Shown in pieces: positions 63,173-64,000 of a stretch of DNA of 64,000 nucleotides. Position 1 is the first letter of the stretch. Every line of letters starts with the position of its first letter. The notes under the pieces are model-generated. The model was given only the letters and a program-made list of their open reading frames with translations, ran no database searches and was not told the DNA's origin. Source of the DNA: Bradyrhizobium sp. NAS96.2. GTDB lineage: Bacteria; Pseudomonadota; Alphaproteobacteria; Rhizobiales; Xanthobacteraceae. The position numbers and the translations under genes were made by a program. The stretch is taken from contig NZ_LGHK01000066.1 of assembly GCF_001908235.1 (NCBI RefSeq), positions 1-64,000 on the forward strand, read 5' to 3'.

Positions 63173-63341
63173 GGAGCTGGCAAGTAAAGCCGCGGAATGC
63201 GCGAGAGAAGCACGCCATCAAGCCGCGCTTTTACCGGATGGTCCAGTTCGCGATGCACTACTCGAAAAAGCCAAGCAGTACGAAGCCCAGATTCCCGCCG
63301 ACGCTACGTATACGACCGTTATCAGCGACCAGCGCGATTAG
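63150..63341 (+). CDS. small helical hypothetical protein
   Basis: 63 residues, starting MMMSRETEELASKAAECARE, then ARHQAALLPDGPVRDALLEK. Helical. The start may be any of three consecutive-frame ATGs at 63150, 63153 or 63156; GTGGAG lies upstream. Overlap with the DUF3606 gene suggests co-expression. Confidence 0.65.
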   Translation: MMMSRETEELASKAAECAREARHQAALLPDGPVRDALLEKAKQYEAQIPADATYTTVISDQRD

Positions 63342-63344
63342 CTA

Positions 63345-63370
63345 GGAACACGGATGCGGTCCCTGGCGTT
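63345..63370 (+). promoter_or_regulatory. EcfG-type promoter (full consensus match)
   Basis: GGAAC at 63345-63349, 17-base spacer, CGTT at 63367-63370, 27 bases before the ATG at 63398. Confidence 0.6.
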
Positions 63371-63397
63371 GCCCGTTTTTCATGAGGAGAAACGAAA

Positions 63398-63478
63398 ATG
63401 GGACGAGGAGTTTTGCTTTGGCTTTTGGGCGTGCCGATTCCGGTGATCATCTTGCTATGGTTGGTCTTCGGCCATTGA
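63398..63478 (+). CDS. 26-residue membrane peptide
   Basis: MGRGVLLWLLGVPIPVIILL followed by WLVFGH. A single membrane helix with two prolines. GAGGAG precedes the ATG by eight bases and a consensus EcfG promoter is upstream. I recall near-identical peptides in Bradyrhizobium genomes. Confidence 0.7.
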   Translation: MGRGVLLWLLGVPIPVIILLWLVFGH

Positions 63479-63608
63479 TTTGCCGGCATTTCTGCCATTG
63501 CAGCGCCCCGAAAGGCGTCCCGGCCCCGACGACCTCTTCCGAGTAGCTAGGAGCCGGGCGTGGAGGGAGGCTGCCAACGCGCGCGAAGCCGTGGGCACAC
63601 CATGCAGA

Positions 63609-63836
63609 TCATACCGATAGTCGTTTGATCGCTCTAACGGCCGCGCCGGGCCCGCGCCATCCTAGAAACTTCAGCTCGCCCGAAAGAACTGCTCGAGCTC
63701 CGCCACGGCGCGGCAGATGCCTTATATCCCTGAGGTTCGTCTCGGTGAGCCCAGCCATGAGCGGCTTCGCAAGCGTGAACGCCTTCAGATCCGTATCGAA
63801 CTCCAATTTGCAGGTGCTTCTGCGGGGGGCCGCTAT
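63609..63836 (-). pseudogene. inorganic pyrophosphatase remnant
   Basis: Reads APRRSTCKLEFDTDLKAFTL, AKPLMAGLT, then ETNLRDIRHLPRR and GELKFLGWRGPGAAVRAIKR. It matches the start and end of the pyrophosphatase at 49743-50279 (PRGSRAKFAYDPKLESFALS; KLKIIGWKGPKIAVQTIK). The central part with the DDGDPLD metal site is deleted. VAELEQFFRAS is in another frame, so there is also a frameshift. Confidence 0.65.
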
Positions 63837-63846
63837 GTTCAACGTC

Positions 63847-64000
63847 CTAGATGAACGGCTTTCCGCCGGTAACTGCGACCGTTGTCCCTGACGTATAGCT
63901 CGAGCGGGGATCGGCCAGCATGACATAGGCCGTCGCAAGCTCGGCGGGCTGGCCGGCCCGCTTCAGCGGGACCTGCTTGCCAAAATGCCTCACTGACTCG
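63847..64000 (-). CDS. short-chain dehydrogenase, C-terminal part (cut by window end)
   Basis: 51 codons on the minus strand: HFGKQVPLKRAGQPAELATA, YVMLADPRSSYTSGTTVAVT, GGKPFI and TAG at 63847-63849. This is the C-terminus of a classical SDR of the YghA type (PxKRxGQPxE then GxxxxVTGG). The coenzyme-binding and catalytic parts lie beyond the window. Confidence 0.85.
   Translation of the reverse strand, partial: ESVRHFGKQVPLKRAGQPAELATAYVMLADPRSSYTSGTTVAVTGGKPFI

Overview
The window looks like a chromosomal segment of a GC-rich, slow-growing alphaproteobacterium of the Bradyrhizobium/Rhodopseudomonas group. I infer this from codon use, from the many small stress proteins typical of that group (DUF1236, DUF2934, DUF3606, DUF892, PRC-barrel, DUF3147), and from promoter-like sequences matching the alphaproteobacterial general-stress consensus GGAAC-N16/17-CGTT. 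It is an accessory region: intact operons alternate with gene remnants, tRNA-derived attachment scars and IS debris. No rRNA gene, intact tRNA gene or CRISPR array was seen.

Layout. 0-6.6 kb: a cold-shock gene with a strong terminator, small hypothetical genes, a DUF2130 coiled-coil protein and a Crp/Fnr regulator, with remnants of an integrase and of a small repeated gene family. 7.0-9.7 kb: the tail of a dead RND efflux gene abuts a minus-strand operon of an ATP-grasp protein and the FetA/FetB exporter. 10.0-16.6 kb: a plus-strand chromate-type operon (rhodanese-ChrB, PepSY, CusF-like, DUF1259, Cys-rich peptide, ChrA, a phosphatase-like/beta-propeller fusion and an outer-membrane-type protein). 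16.7-25.4 kb: small proteins, a Ku remnant, an OpgC-type membrane protein, and a tail-to-tail LuxR response regulator and MASE1 hybrid histidine kinase.

25.8-32.2 kb: a 6.4-kb segment bounded by 58-bp direct repeats that are the 3' part of a CAU-anticodon tRNA. It carries a periplasmic metallo-beta-lactamase-fold lactonase and five translationally coupled genes (GldA/GldF/GldG-like ABC exporter, DUF4340-like protein, HupE/UreJ). 32.4-36.8 kb: metallohydrolase/NTF2 operon, quinone oxidoreductase, aldo-keto reductase and a divergent LysR regulator. 37.8-39.5 kb: two gene remnants and a frameshifted IS630 transposase. 40.7-44.9 kb: a PQQ-dependent dehydrogenase, its cytochrome c, a XoxJ-like binding protein and a convergent SMP-30 lactonase.

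45.4-64 kb: a stress and envelope region with many small proteins, a glycosyltransferase, pyrophosphatase, TAXI protein, CDF transporter, PAP2 phosphatase, cupin/DUF3147 genes, DUF892 protein and ROK protein. Several of its genes have candidate EcfG-type promoters, including one symmetrical site that reads in both directions. The window ends inside a short-chain dehydrogenase gene. Single-base indels, several at homopolymers, recur in this half; they could be genuine decay or sequence error.
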